This document shows positions 18,583-26,763 of a stretch of 64,000 bases of DNA, in pieces (the stretch's first letter is position 1; every line of letters begins with the position of its first letter). Location: the NCBI GenBank assembly GCA_046328035.1, contig JAXLXI010000004.1:310001-374000 (forward strand), written 5' to 3'. The notes below the pieces were generated by a model. The model was not told where the DNA came from. It worked only from the letters and a program-made list of their open reading frames with translations, and made no database searches. The DNA is from JBGASG01 sp046328035 (GTDB lineage Bacteria > Cyanobacteriota > Vampirovibrionia > Obscuribacterales > Obscuribacteraceae). The translations under genes and the position numbers were made by a program.

Positions 18583-21198
18583 ATGGCATCTCCTTACAGC
18601 CCGCAGGAAATCGAAGAGAAGTGGCAGTCCGCCTGGGAAGAGGCGGGCATCTATAAAGCCAAGGACAATGACACCAGTCGTCCGAAGTTTTACTCGCTCG
18701 TCATGTTTCCCTATCCGTCCGGCGACCTGCACATGGGTCACATGCGGGTGTACACCATCTCTGATGTCATCTCCAGACAACGGCGGATGATGGGCTATAA
18801 CGTGCTCAATCCTATGGGTTGGGACGCATTTGGATTGCCGGCGGAGAACGCCGCCATCAAGCACAAAAAACACCCGGGCGACTGGACCTCCAACAACATC
18901 CGTCACATGCGAGATGCCCAGTTGAAGAAACTGGGCACCAGCTATGACTGGGAACGCGAAGTCACCACCTGCAACCCGGACTATTACCACTGGACGCAGT
19001 GGATCATTTTGCAGTTGTACAAAGCCGGTCTGGCTTATCGCAAAAACGCACCAGTCAACTGGTGCCCGTCTTGCGCAACCGTACTGGCTAACGAACAGGT
19101 TGAGAACGGCGCCTGCTGGCGGCATCCCGAAACGCGTGTCGAGCAGAAGCAGATGGAGCAGTGGTTTTTGAAAATCACCGCATACGCCGATCAGCTGCTC
19201 GATGATCTGGAGAAACTGACCGGCTGGGCGCCGCAAGTGCGCGTCATGCAGCAAAACTGGATCGGCAAGTCGCAAGGCGCCGAGCTTTCCTTCACGGTGG
19301 AAAGCAAACCGAATATTCAGATCAAAGTTTTCACCACGCGCGCCGATACCGTATTTGGTGTCAGCTATCTGGTTCTCGCTCCGGAGAATCCGCTGGTCGC
19401 CGAGCTGACCACGCCCGAAAACAAAGCGGCGGTGGAAGCGTACGTAGACGAAGCGAAACGCAAGACCGAACTCGATCGCATCACTACCGAAAAAGCAAAA
19501 ACCGGAGTACCGCTGGGCACGCACGTCCTCAATCCCTATAACGGCGATATCGTACCGATCTGGGTCTCCGACTATGTGCTGATGTCGTACGGCACCGGCG
19601 CGGTCATGGGCGTGCCCGCTCACGATGAACGTGATTTTGAGTTTGCCAAGAAATTCCATCTACCGATCACCGAAGTAATTTCGCCGACCGGCGAAGCCAG
19701 CGGCGAGCTGAAAGCAGCCTTTCTGGAAGACGGCACGATGGTCAATTCCGGACAGTTCAACGGATTGAAATCCGACGAAGCCCTGCCCAAGATGATCAAA
19801 TGGGCAGAAGAAAACGGCGTCGGCAAAGGACGCATTCAATATCGCCTGCGCGACTGGTTGATTAGCCGCCAGCGTTATTGGGGCTGCCCGATTCCCCTGG
19901 TGCACTGCGAGCAATGCGGAGTGGTGCCGGTGCCTGACGACCAGTTGCCGGTGACGCTGCCTCTGGATATCAACTTCACAGGTGAAGGCGGATCGCCGCT
20001 CACTAAATTAGATGCGTGGGTCAACACCACTTGCCCCAAATGCGGTGGCAAGGCAAAACGCGAAACCGACACGATGGATACGTTTATTTGTTCCAGCTGG
20101 TATTTCTTCCGTTACGCCGATGCCCGCAACGACAAGCAAGCCTGGGACACCGCCAAGGTCAATTACTGGATGCCGGTAGACCAGTACGTCGGCGGTATCG
20201 AACATGCCATTTTGCACTTGCTCTATTCGCGTTTCTTCACCAAAGCTCTGCGCGATATGAAACTGGTGGACTGCGACGAACCATTCACCAACTTGCTCTC
20301 GCAGGGCATGGTGACAAAGTTCTCGCCGCAATCAGGACGCATCGAAAAGATGTCGAAATCACGGGGAAATGTGGTCGGCACCACCGATTTCTTCCAGCGT
20401 TACGGCGCGGATGCGGCACGACTGTTCACGCTTTTCGCAGCACCACCCGAGCAAGAGCTGGAGTGGTCGGAGGAAGGCGCCACTGGACAATTCCGTTTCT
20501 TAGGCCGCATCTGGCGCCTGGTTCAAGACCTGGTCGACAAGGGCGTGATCGCGGAAAACGGAAAGGCCCGCCAGTCTTTCGGAGAGTCAGGTATCACCAG
20601 CTTCGAGGGTTTTGACTCGCGCGGCAAGTCTGTGCTGCAAGCGGTGCACCGCACTATAAAAGCGGTCAGCGACGATCTCTCGCAGGAGCGCTATCAATTC
20701 AACACCGCCATCGCCCGCTGCATGGAACTGGTCAATGCGTTATACGCCTATGTCGGCGGTGGCGCCCATGGTGCCGAAGGCGATAGCGGCAACGGCGCCG
20801 GCGGCAACGGCAGCGATGGCAGCAAGCGCTTCACCGCCCAGGAAAAAGATTTGCTCTCGTTCGCGGTGCGCAGTCTGCTCCTGGTGCTGGCACCGATGGC
20901 GCCACACTTGACCGAAGAACTGTGGCACCAAGCTGGTTATGCGGCCGGCCCCACCGACTCCATCCACACGCACACGTGGCCGACCTACAAAGCGGAACTG
21001 ACCATCGCGGACGAAATCGAGCTGGTGCTGCAGGTGAACGGTAAGCTTGTCAGCAAGGTGCTCGCTCAGCGGGGTTTATCAGACCCACAGGCGGAAGAAC
21101 TGGCACTCGCCGATACGAAAGTGCAAAAGAAAATCGAAGGGCAGTCCGTGCGCAAGGTGATTGTGGTGCGCGACCGCCTGGTCAATGTCGTGGTGTAA
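18583..21198 (+). CDS. leuS: Leucyl-tRNA synthetase
   Basis: An 871-residue class I synthetase. The HIGH signature is in 'PYPSGDLHMGHMRVY', and the connective editing domain carries 'TTRADTVFGVSYLVLAPE' and 'YGTGAVMGVPAHDERD'. The KMSKS loop is 'KMSKSRGNVV' and a C-terminal anticodon-binding region follows. The ATG at 18583 is chosen because GGAGG (18568-18572) lies ten bases upstream; an in-frame TTG at 18562 lies before that site. Oddity: the anticodon-binding domain holds a Gly/Ser/Asp-rich stretch of about 25 residues (around 20752-20832) that is not normal for the family and is probably a disordered loop. It is divergent from tyrS. Confidence 0.97.
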   Translation: MASPYSPQEIEEKWQSAWEEAGIYKAKDNDTSRPKFYSLVMFPYPSGDLHMGHMRVYTISDVISRQRRMMGYNVLNPMGWDAFGLPAENAAIKHKKHPGDWTSNNIRHMRDAQLKKLGTSYDWEREVTTCNPDYYHWTQWIILQLYKAGLAYRKNAPVNWCPSCATVLANEQVENGACWRHPETRVEQKQMEQWFLKITAYADQLLDDLEKLTGWAPQVRVMQQNWIGKSQGAELSFTVESKPNIQIKVFTTRADTVFGVSYLVLAPENPLVAELTTPENKAAVEAYVDEAKRKTELDRITTEKAKTGVPLGTHVLNPYNGDIVPIWVSDYVLMSYGTGAVMGVPAHDERDFEFAKKFHLPITEVISPTGEASGELKAAFLEDGTMVNSGQFNGLKSDEALPKMIKWAEENGVGKGRIQYRLRDWLISRQRYWGCPIPLVHCEQCGVVPVPDDQLPVTLPLDINFTGEGGSPLTKLDAWVNTTCPKCGGKAKRETDTMDTFICSSWYFFRYADARNDKQAWDTAKVNYWMPVDQYVGGIEHAILHLLYSRFFTKALRDMKLVDCDEPFTNLLSQGMVTKFSPQSGRIEKMSKSRGNVVGTTDFFQRYGADAARLFTLFAAPPEQELEWSEEGATGQFRFLGRIWRLVQDLVDKGVIAENGKARQSFGESGITSFEGFDSRGKSVLQAVHRTIKAVSDDLSQERYQFNTAIARCMELVNALYAYVGGGAHGAEGDSGNGAGGNGSDGSKRFTAQEKDLLSFAVRSLLLVLAPMAPHLTEELWHQAGYAAGPTDSIHTHTWPTYKAELTIADEIELVLQVNGKLVSKVLAQRGLSDPQAEELALADTKVQKKIEGQSVRKVIVVRDRLVNVVV

Positions 21199-21334
21199 AT
21201 CATCAACAGGCATTGCGATTATCTGACTTACTTTCAGTTACAAAGAAACTGCATTTGGGTATTCTCAGTTAGAAGGCGGCGATTTAGCGTCGCCCTCTAG
21301 TGGTGACTCATCTGACATGAGATAATTCGGCGTT

Positions 21335-22336
21335 ATGACTGGGATTCGCAAAGCCAAACAAGAAGAATATAAGGAGCAAGCCAAGCAGCCGGCTTTGACT
21401 TTGCTGGCGATGATCGGACCGCCCCTTATCAACAACTTCATGTCTCCGGTCGCCGAAAACATGAACAACCTGACGGTGCACGCGTTCACCGCCAGTAAGG
21501 CTTACAGCTTGCTGACAAAGCAAGACTGGGGTGGGTTGGTTAACTTGTGTTATCAGGCGACGTTCGATCACATGACAGGCTTCCTGTTCATGATCAACCT
21601 CTCTTTCATGTACATCTTCGGGTCGTGGCTCGAGAAAAAACTCTGGGGTTGGCGGTACTTCGCCTTCTTAACCCTGGCGGTCTTCGTGCCCTGGGCGATT
21701 CTGTTTTACGACGTAAAGAGCGCGCCGTCGCTCGTCGAAAAAATGTTTGTCAGCCCGATGCTGATGCTTTTGTTCATGGCCGGCGGCTACGCGGCTGTGA
21801 AGCCGGAAAAACCGTTCGTCCCGGCAGATTGGGTGCGTCCGAGCTGGAAAATCTTCCGCCAGGAGCGCAAAGTCCCCCTGATGGAGATGTACTGGGTTTC
21901 TCCATGGGTATTCATAATCGTCTTGATTGTCTACGCCAGCCTCGTCAACGTGGGGATGAGCGTCAACCGCCGCATGATCCTGGATCTGCCGGGCAGCAGC
22001 CCGATGATGGCTCAAGCTCACCGCTGGCTGATCGGTCGCATCGACCAGCCCGACCAAATAGCCGCATTCTCATGGCTGGCGGCAATCGGAACGCTGGCAG
22101 CCGGCGCCGTTAGCGCCCCGACTCTGCTGATGATTCGCATGACGACCCAAGCGAAGCGCTCCGGTGGCGTACTGCAGCAGCGCGCATTACAGCACTATAA
22201 AGAACTGCGTTCACTGGACATGACCCACGACCAGGCCCTGGAAGGCACTTCCAAATTCCTGGCCGTGCCTCTGGACATCTGCCGAGACTGGATTGCCAAA
22301 GGGCAGGCAGCGCTCAAGCAAGAGAAGAGGAACTAG
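21335..22336 (+). CDS. Polytopic membrane protein, rhomboid-like but without catalytic motif
   Basis: A 333-residue protein with about six hydrophobic helices. The stretch 'HMTGFLFMINLSFMYIFGSWLEKKL' (about 78-102) looks like the second helix of rhomboids (H...HxxxN...fG..lE). No GxSG-like serine motif and no later catalytic His could be found, so it is not expected to be a protease. The C-terminal 80 residues are soluble and basic. The likeness to the rhomboid fold is inference from one region. No clear Shine-Dalgarno precedes the ATG. The 136 bases between leuS and this gene show only a short GGCGA/TCGCC hairpin. Confidence 0.6.
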   Translation: MTGIRKAKQEEYKEQAKQPALTLLAMIGPPLINNFMSPVAENMNNLTVHAFTASKAYSLLTKQDWGGLVNLCYQATFDHMTGFLFMINLSFMYIFGSWLEKKLWGWRYFAFLTLAVFVPWAILFYDVKSAPSLVEKMFVSPMLMLLFMAGGYAAVKPEKPFVPADWVRPSWKIFRQERKVPLMEMYWVSPWVFIIVLIVYASLVNVGMSVNRRMILDLPGSSPMMAQAHRWLIGRIDQPDQIAAFSWLAAIGTLAAGAVSAPTLLMIRMTTQAKRSGGVLQQRALQHYKELRSLDMTHDQALEGTSKFLAVPLDICRDWIAKGQAALKQEKRN

Positions 22337-22460
22337 TCCAAGCCGGGTTAAAGCCATTACAACCAATTAATCGCTTTTTGGCTTAAAAGCGCACAACGGT
22401 TGCGGTTTTCGGACCATGTTAAGATAGGCACCTTCATCTTGGCAGGCGCCCGAGAATTTG

Positions 22461-24428
22461 ATGCCTTCTCTAGGAAACATTTCCAGCGAATCCGTGACTG
22501 ATACAGCCCCCCGGAACGATGTGCTGACTTCCCTCGACCGTGCGGACCAGCCGGATAGCGTGCCGCACCACTGGTGGCGGCGTGTCGCCTGGTTGCGCAT
22601 ATTGCAGGTGGTGCTGGATGCCCTGCTGGTCGCGGCAGCCCTGTCCGGAGCGTTCCTGATTAGATTTGACGGCTCGCTGCATACCGCCTACACGCGCCAA
22701 CTCCTTTATTTCCTGCCGGCATTCGTGGCGCTGCGCCTGATTACCAATTATTTCTGCGGTGTGTACCGCCGCCTCTGGCGCTATACCGGACTGGCGGAGA
22801 CTGTCGAACTGGCAGTCTCGGTTTTGATCGTCACCACTTTGTTTGTCATCGCTCGCGCCCTGGGCTGGCTCAATTTCGACGGACGACAATTATCCTGGGG
22901 CATCTTGCTGACTGAACCGGGCGTCACGTTTCTTCTCCTGTCGGGCGCCCGCGTCTTGCGCCGCCTGCAGACCGAACACAATCAGCGCCGGCACTGGCGC
23001 CAGCCGGTACGCAGCCGCGCATTGATCGTCGGCGCCGGGGACGCCGGACAGATGGTGGCGCGCGAAATCATGCAGCGCCCCGATGTCGGCATCGATGTCG
23101 TGGGCTTGATCGACGATGATCCGCAAAAGACCCAGAAACGCATCGGGCACCTCACCGTATTCGGTACCACGAAAGAACTGTCCAAACTGGCTGAAGACTT
23201 CTTCATCGATCAGGTGATCATCGCCATGCCGTCGGCACCGCCGGCGGAAATTCGCCGTATCCTGGATATTTGCCGCATCTGCGAAGTGCAAGCTCGCATC
23301 TTGCCGGGGCTTTTCGAGTTGATCGACGGACGCGTCAGCGTCAACCAGCTGCGCGAAGTATCGCTGGCCGACTTGCTCGGCCGCGAAGCGGTAGATATGG
23401 ACAGCGCTTCCATTGCCGGCTACGTTGAGAAGCGCACGGTGCTGATCACCGGCGCCGGCGGCTCGATCGGCAGCGAACTGTGCCGTCAGATCATGCGCTT
23501 TCAACCACACGAATTGATTCTGCTCGGTCGCGGCGAAAACAGCATCTTCACCATCATGGAAGAGCTGAAGCGCAGCGTCGAACCGGTGAAACTAACACCA
23601 GTCATTGCTGATGTGCGTGACTACGATCGGTTGTTGTATCTGTTTGAAAAACACAAACCGCAAGTCGTCTTCCATGCCGCAGCACACAAGCATGTCCCCC
23701 TGATGGAAGCCAATCCCAGTGAGGCTGTCAGCAACAACATCGGCGGCACACAGAACATCGCCAACCTGGCTGATCAATTTGGTGTAGAGACTTTCGTTCT
23801 CGTCTCCAGCGATAAGGCCGTCAATCCCACCTCGGTCATGGGCGCCACCAAGCGCATTGCGGAACTGGTGATTCAAGATCTGGCGAAACGCTCGCGCACC
23901 AAATTCGTAGCAGTGCGCTTCGGAAATGTGCTGGACAGCCGCGGTTCCGTGCTGCCAATCTGGCGCCAGCAGATCGCTGCCGGCGGACCGGTGACCGTCA
24001 CCCACCCAGACGTCACCCGCTACTTCATGATCATTCCGGAAGCGGTACAACTGATTATCCAGGCCGGCGCCACCGGCATGAGCGGCAACATCTTCGTACT
24101 GGATATGGGCAAACCGATTCGCATCGTCGACCTGGCTCATGACCTGATCAAGCTGTCAGGACTGACGCCTGGCGAAGACATTGAAGTGGAATTCGTCGGT
24201 CTGCGTCCCGGCGAGAAACTGCACGAAGAGCTGCTCACCGCCGAGGAAGGCCTGACCAAGACTACATACAAAAAAATCTTCGTGGGCGCTCCGCAATCGA
24301 TAGATTCAGCGTGGCTGACCAGCGAGTTGCGCGGGTTGTTTACAGCCGCAGATAACGAAGATGAGAAGAGCGTCCGCACCTGCCTGGGCAGCATGGTGGG
24401 CGGAAACCTGGCAAAGAAGCTAACATAA
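22461..24428 (+). CDS. CapD/PglF-type membrane UDP-sugar 4,6-dehydratase
   Basis: The ATG at 22461 is used; a TTG lies just before it. The 655-residue protein has four N-terminal membrane helices (about 45-170) and a first Rossmann domain ('RALIVGAGDAGQMVAREI'). The catalytic SDR domain starts at 'VLITGAGGSIGSELCRQI'. 'VFHAAAHKHVPLMEANP' and 'SSDKAVNPTSVMGATKR' give the S-M-K arrangement of PglF, WbpM and FlaA1 relatives, where Met replaces the usual Tyr. These enzymes convert UDP-GlcNAc to the 4-keto-6-deoxy sugar, the first step to bacillosamine-type sugars for glycans or surface polysaccharide. No partner aminotransferase gene is adjacent. Confidence 0.9.
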   Translation: MPSLGNISSESVTDTAPRNDVLTSLDRADQPDSVPHHWWRRVAWLRILQVVLDALLVAAALSGAFLIRFDGSLHTAYTRQLLYFLPAFVALRLITNYFCGVYRRLWRYTGLAETVELAVSVLIVTTLFVIARALGWLNFDGRQLSWGILLTEPGVTFLLLSGARVLRRLQTEHNQRRHWRQPVRSRALIVGAGDAGQMVAREIMQRPDVGIDVVGLIDDDPQKTQKRIGHLTVFGTTKELSKLAEDFFIDQVIIAMPSAPPAEIRRILDICRICEVQARILPGLFELIDGRVSVNQLREVSLADLLGREAVDMDSASIAGYVEKRTVLITGAGGSIGSELCRQIMRFQPHELILLGRGENSIFTIMEELKRSVEPVKLTPVIADVRDYDRLLYLFEKHKPQVVFHAAAHKHVPLMEANPSEAVSNNIGGTQNIANLADQFGVETFVLVSSDKAVNPTSVMGATKRIAELVIQDLAKRSRTKFVAVRFGNVLDSRGSVLPIWRQQIAAGGPVTVTHPDVTRYFMIIPEAVQLIIQAGATGMSGNIFVLDMGKPIRIVDLAHDLIKLSGLTPGEDIEVEFVGLRPGEKLHEELLTAEEGLTKTTYKKIFVGAPQSIDSAWLTSELRGLFTAADNEDEKSVRTCLGSMVGGNLAKKLT

Positions 24429-24513
24429 TTGAATTGATTGCGCGTGCCGAGGGGTCCTCGAATCTCCTTAGGACAAATCAACAGAAGTGTTGAAATCAAG
24501 AGGAGCGCTGGAT

Positions 24514-25353
24514 TTGATTTCCGCTCAGTTGTCTCAGAAAGAAGAGTCGTTGGTCGCGCGCCTGAAAGCGCTCGACAGCGTTATTGTTGCTTACTCCGGT
24601 GGTGTCGATAGTTCGCTTCTGGCATATTACGCGCGGCGCGTTTTGCAGGATGCCGCCTTGATTGTCATCGCTGTGTCTCCCAGCCTCGCGCAAGACGAGC
24701 TGTCGGCGGCGCGCGCGCAAGCCGAGGCGTTCTCCTTCAATCTTCTGGAGATAGAAACCAACGAACTCGACAAAGACGAATACGCCCGCAACGATGCCAT
24801 GCGCTGCTACGTATGCAAAGGAACTCTTTTTGAATCTCTGCAGAAACTGGCGGCCGAGCGCGGAATGCGTCACATCGCCTACGGAGCCAACGTGAATGAC
24901 TTGTCGGATTTTCGCCCCGGTCAAAAAGCCGCCCGCGAGTTTTCCGTCGTCAGCCCTCTCTTAGATGCCGGACTGGGCAAGGAAGAGATTCGTCAATTAG
25001 CTTATCAAGCCGGTCTGCCGTCATGGGACCGTCCGCAGGCAGCTTGTCTTTCTTCGCGTTTCCCGACATTTGAAAAAGTCACCATCGAAGGATTGTCGCA
25101 AGTAGATCGCGCGGAGGCGTTTCTTCACTCGCTTGGCTTCAAGCAAATACGCGTGCGCCACCACGGCGACATCGCCCGCATCGAGATTGATGAGCCTGAG
25201 CTGGAGGCATTTTTGAGCGACACAGCGCTTTTGTCACGCATCTCGGCGCGACTCAAAGAATTTGGCTATCGCTACGTGACGGTCGACCTGGAACCTTATC
25301 GACAGGGTTCTTCCAATCGCCTCACGGCTGCGGTTGCGGAAGCGGAGAGCTGA
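24514..25353 (+). CDS. larE: LarE: ATP-dependent sacrificial sulfur transferase
   Basis: LarE supplies sulfur for the nickel-pincer nucleotide cofactor of lactate racemase-type enzymes by giving up a cysteine sulfur. The PP-loop 'SGGVDSS' is at residues 28-34. The expected sacrificial Cys is in 'AACLSSRFP' at residue 178, beside Cys176 of the Lactobacillus plantarum enzyme. The start used is the TTG at 24514, eight bases after AAGAGGAG; a GTG at 24487 is upstream of that site. The product is 279 residues, the usual length. larB follows seven bases after the stop, so this is an operon. Confidence 0.92.
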   Translation: MISAQLSQKEESLVARLKALDSVIVAYSGGVDSSLLAYYARRVLQDAALIVIAVSPSLAQDELSAARAQAEAFSFNLLEIETNELDKDEYARNDAMRCYVCKGTLFESLQKLAAERGMRHIAYGANVNDLSDFRPGQKAAREFSVVSPLLDAGLGKEEIRQLAYQAGLPSWDRPQAACLSSRFPTFEKVTIEGLSQVDRAEAFLHSLGFKQIRVRHHGDIARIEIDEPELEAFLSDTALLSRISARLKEFGYRYVTVDLEPYRQGSSNRLTAAVAEAES

Positions 25354-25360
25354 GCGAAAG

Positions 25361-26137
25361 ATGGATGCAGAGCGACTGGCAGCGATACTGAATGCGGTGG
25401 CACGAGGAGAAGCCACCGTCGAAGCCGCCATGGAGCAGCTAAAGTCATTGCCCTTCGAAAATCTTGGGTTCGCAAACATAGATCTGCATCGCACCTTGCG
25501 CCAGGGAATGCCTGAGGTGATCTTTTGCCCCGGCAAACAGATCGAACAAATCATCGCCATCGCCAATCAGTTGCGCAAGCATCACGCGCTGGTGATCGCC
25601 ACTCGCGCCGATCAAGAAGTGGCGGAGCGAATACTGGAGCTGGACCAGGCAGCGGAATATGATGCCTCGGCGCGCGTATTATACTGGGGCACCATCCCCG
25701 GTGCCGACCCGCAGTTACCGACCGTGGCAGTTGTCACCGCCGGTACTGCCGACCTGCCCGTCGCCGATGAAGCGGCATTTGTGCTCTCCACCCTGCGGGT
25801 GCCGGTGGTGCGTCTGAATGATGTGGGCGTGGCGGGTATCCACAGACTGCTGAACCAGTTCGACCGGATACGTCACGCGCAAGTGACGATCGTGGTCGCC
25901 GGCATGGATGGCGCTTTGCCTAGCGTCGTCGCAGGAATGGCTGCCGGGCCGGTGATTGCCGTACCGACTTCAGTTGGTTATGGCGCCGCCTTTGAAGGAC
26001 TGGCAGCCCTGCTCACCATGTTGAACTCGTGCGCGGCCGGCGTCACTGTGGTCAACATCGATAACGGATTCGGGGCCGCCGTTGCAGCCCATCGACTGAT
26101 CAGCACCTTGCCGATTGTTGGCTATCGAGTACAATAG
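25361..26137 (+). CDS. larB: LarB: carboxylase of nickel-pincer cofactor synthesis
   Basis: LarB carboxylates and hydrolyses nicotinic acid adenine dinucleotide at the first step of nickel-pincer cofactor synthesis. The protein (258 residues from the ATG at 25361) has the AIR-carboxylase-like fold. Visible signatures are 'VVTAGTADLPVADEAAF', 'RLNDVGVAGIHRLL', 'VVAGMDGALPSVVAGMAAGPVIAVPTSVGYGAAFEGLAALLTMLNSCAAG' spread over the second half, and 'VNIDNGFGAA'. It is directly downstream of larE. The third enzyme, LarC, and any LarA racemase are not in this window. Confidence 0.93.
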   Translation: MDAERLAAILNAVARGEATVEAAMEQLKSLPFENLGFANIDLHRTLRQGMPEVIFCPGKQIEQIIAIANQLRKHHALVIATRADQEVAERILELDQAAEYDASARVLYWGTIPGADPQLPTVAVVTAGTADLPVADEAAFVLSTLRVPVVRLNDVGVAGIHRLLNQFDRIRHAQVTIVVAGMDGALPSVVAGMAAGPVIAVPTSVGYGAAFEGLAALLTMLNSCAAGVTVVNIDNGFGAAVAAHRLISTLPIVGYRVQ

Positions 26138-26141
26138 CCCA

Positions 26142-26711
26142 ATGAATGTTGTTACCGGCTTCGTGATTGGTATTGCCATCCTGGCTTTGGTCATCGCCTT
26201 CGTCATCTCACGAATGCTCAAACAATATGATGTCCTGCTCGGCGCCGAGAATATCGCTGACATGTCGAGGGCGCTGATTGAGTTAAAGCGTCTGGCCAAC
26301 GGCGATCAATTGCTTTCCGAAACACCCACCGACGTGCCCACGACACTGCGCGCGCTGACCGGTGTCGGCATGCGAGTGATCTATACAGTGGTGGCAAATC
26401 AGAGAATCTATCATCATCACATCTCACTGTCCTATTCCGGACAGCCGATTGCACACAGCGCCGGCATGACGCTCGCTTCGTGGATCGCCTATACCCTCGA
26501 TGTGCCGACTGAAAAAGTCTCCGTACCGGTCAACATGGGCAACGGGTCAGTGCGGCATATTCAGTTTCAGCTCGACGAAGCAGCACAAAGTACATTTGTT
26601 GCACGCCCCGTGAAAGTCGTGAAGAAACCCGACGTCACACCAGACCTGTGGAAACAAGTCATGTCAAATCGCAAAGCGATTGAAACAAATTCACTCGCGG
26701 TCGGGAATTGA
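26142..26711 (+). CDS. Membrane-anchored protein of unknown function, in the lar operon
   Basis: The start is the ATG at 26142, four bases after the larB stop, so it is probably cotranslated; an in-frame TTG at 26115 lies inside larB. The 189-residue protein has one N-terminal membrane helix (VVTGFVIGIAILALVIAFVI). A soluble domain of about 160 residues follows, with 'YHHHISLSYSGQPIAHSAGMTLASWIAYTLD'. No family was recognised. Its location suggests nothing certain about nickel or LarA, since it may only be the last gene of the unit. The 52 bases to the next, convergent, gene show no clear terminator. Confidence 0.65.
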   Translation: MNVVTGFVIGIAILALVIAFVISRMLKQYDVLLGAENIADMSRALIELKRLANGDQLLSETPTDVPTTLRALTGVGMRVIYTVVANQRIYHHHISLSYSGQPIAHSAGMTLASWIAYTLDVPTEKVSVPVNMGNGSVRHIQFQLDEAAQSTFVARPVKVVKKPDVTPDLWKQVMSNRKAIETNSLAVGN

Positions 26712-26763
26712 GTAGCCGCGCTGCCATCTGGCGAAGCGACATCCGAACCCGGTACCAAGGAAG

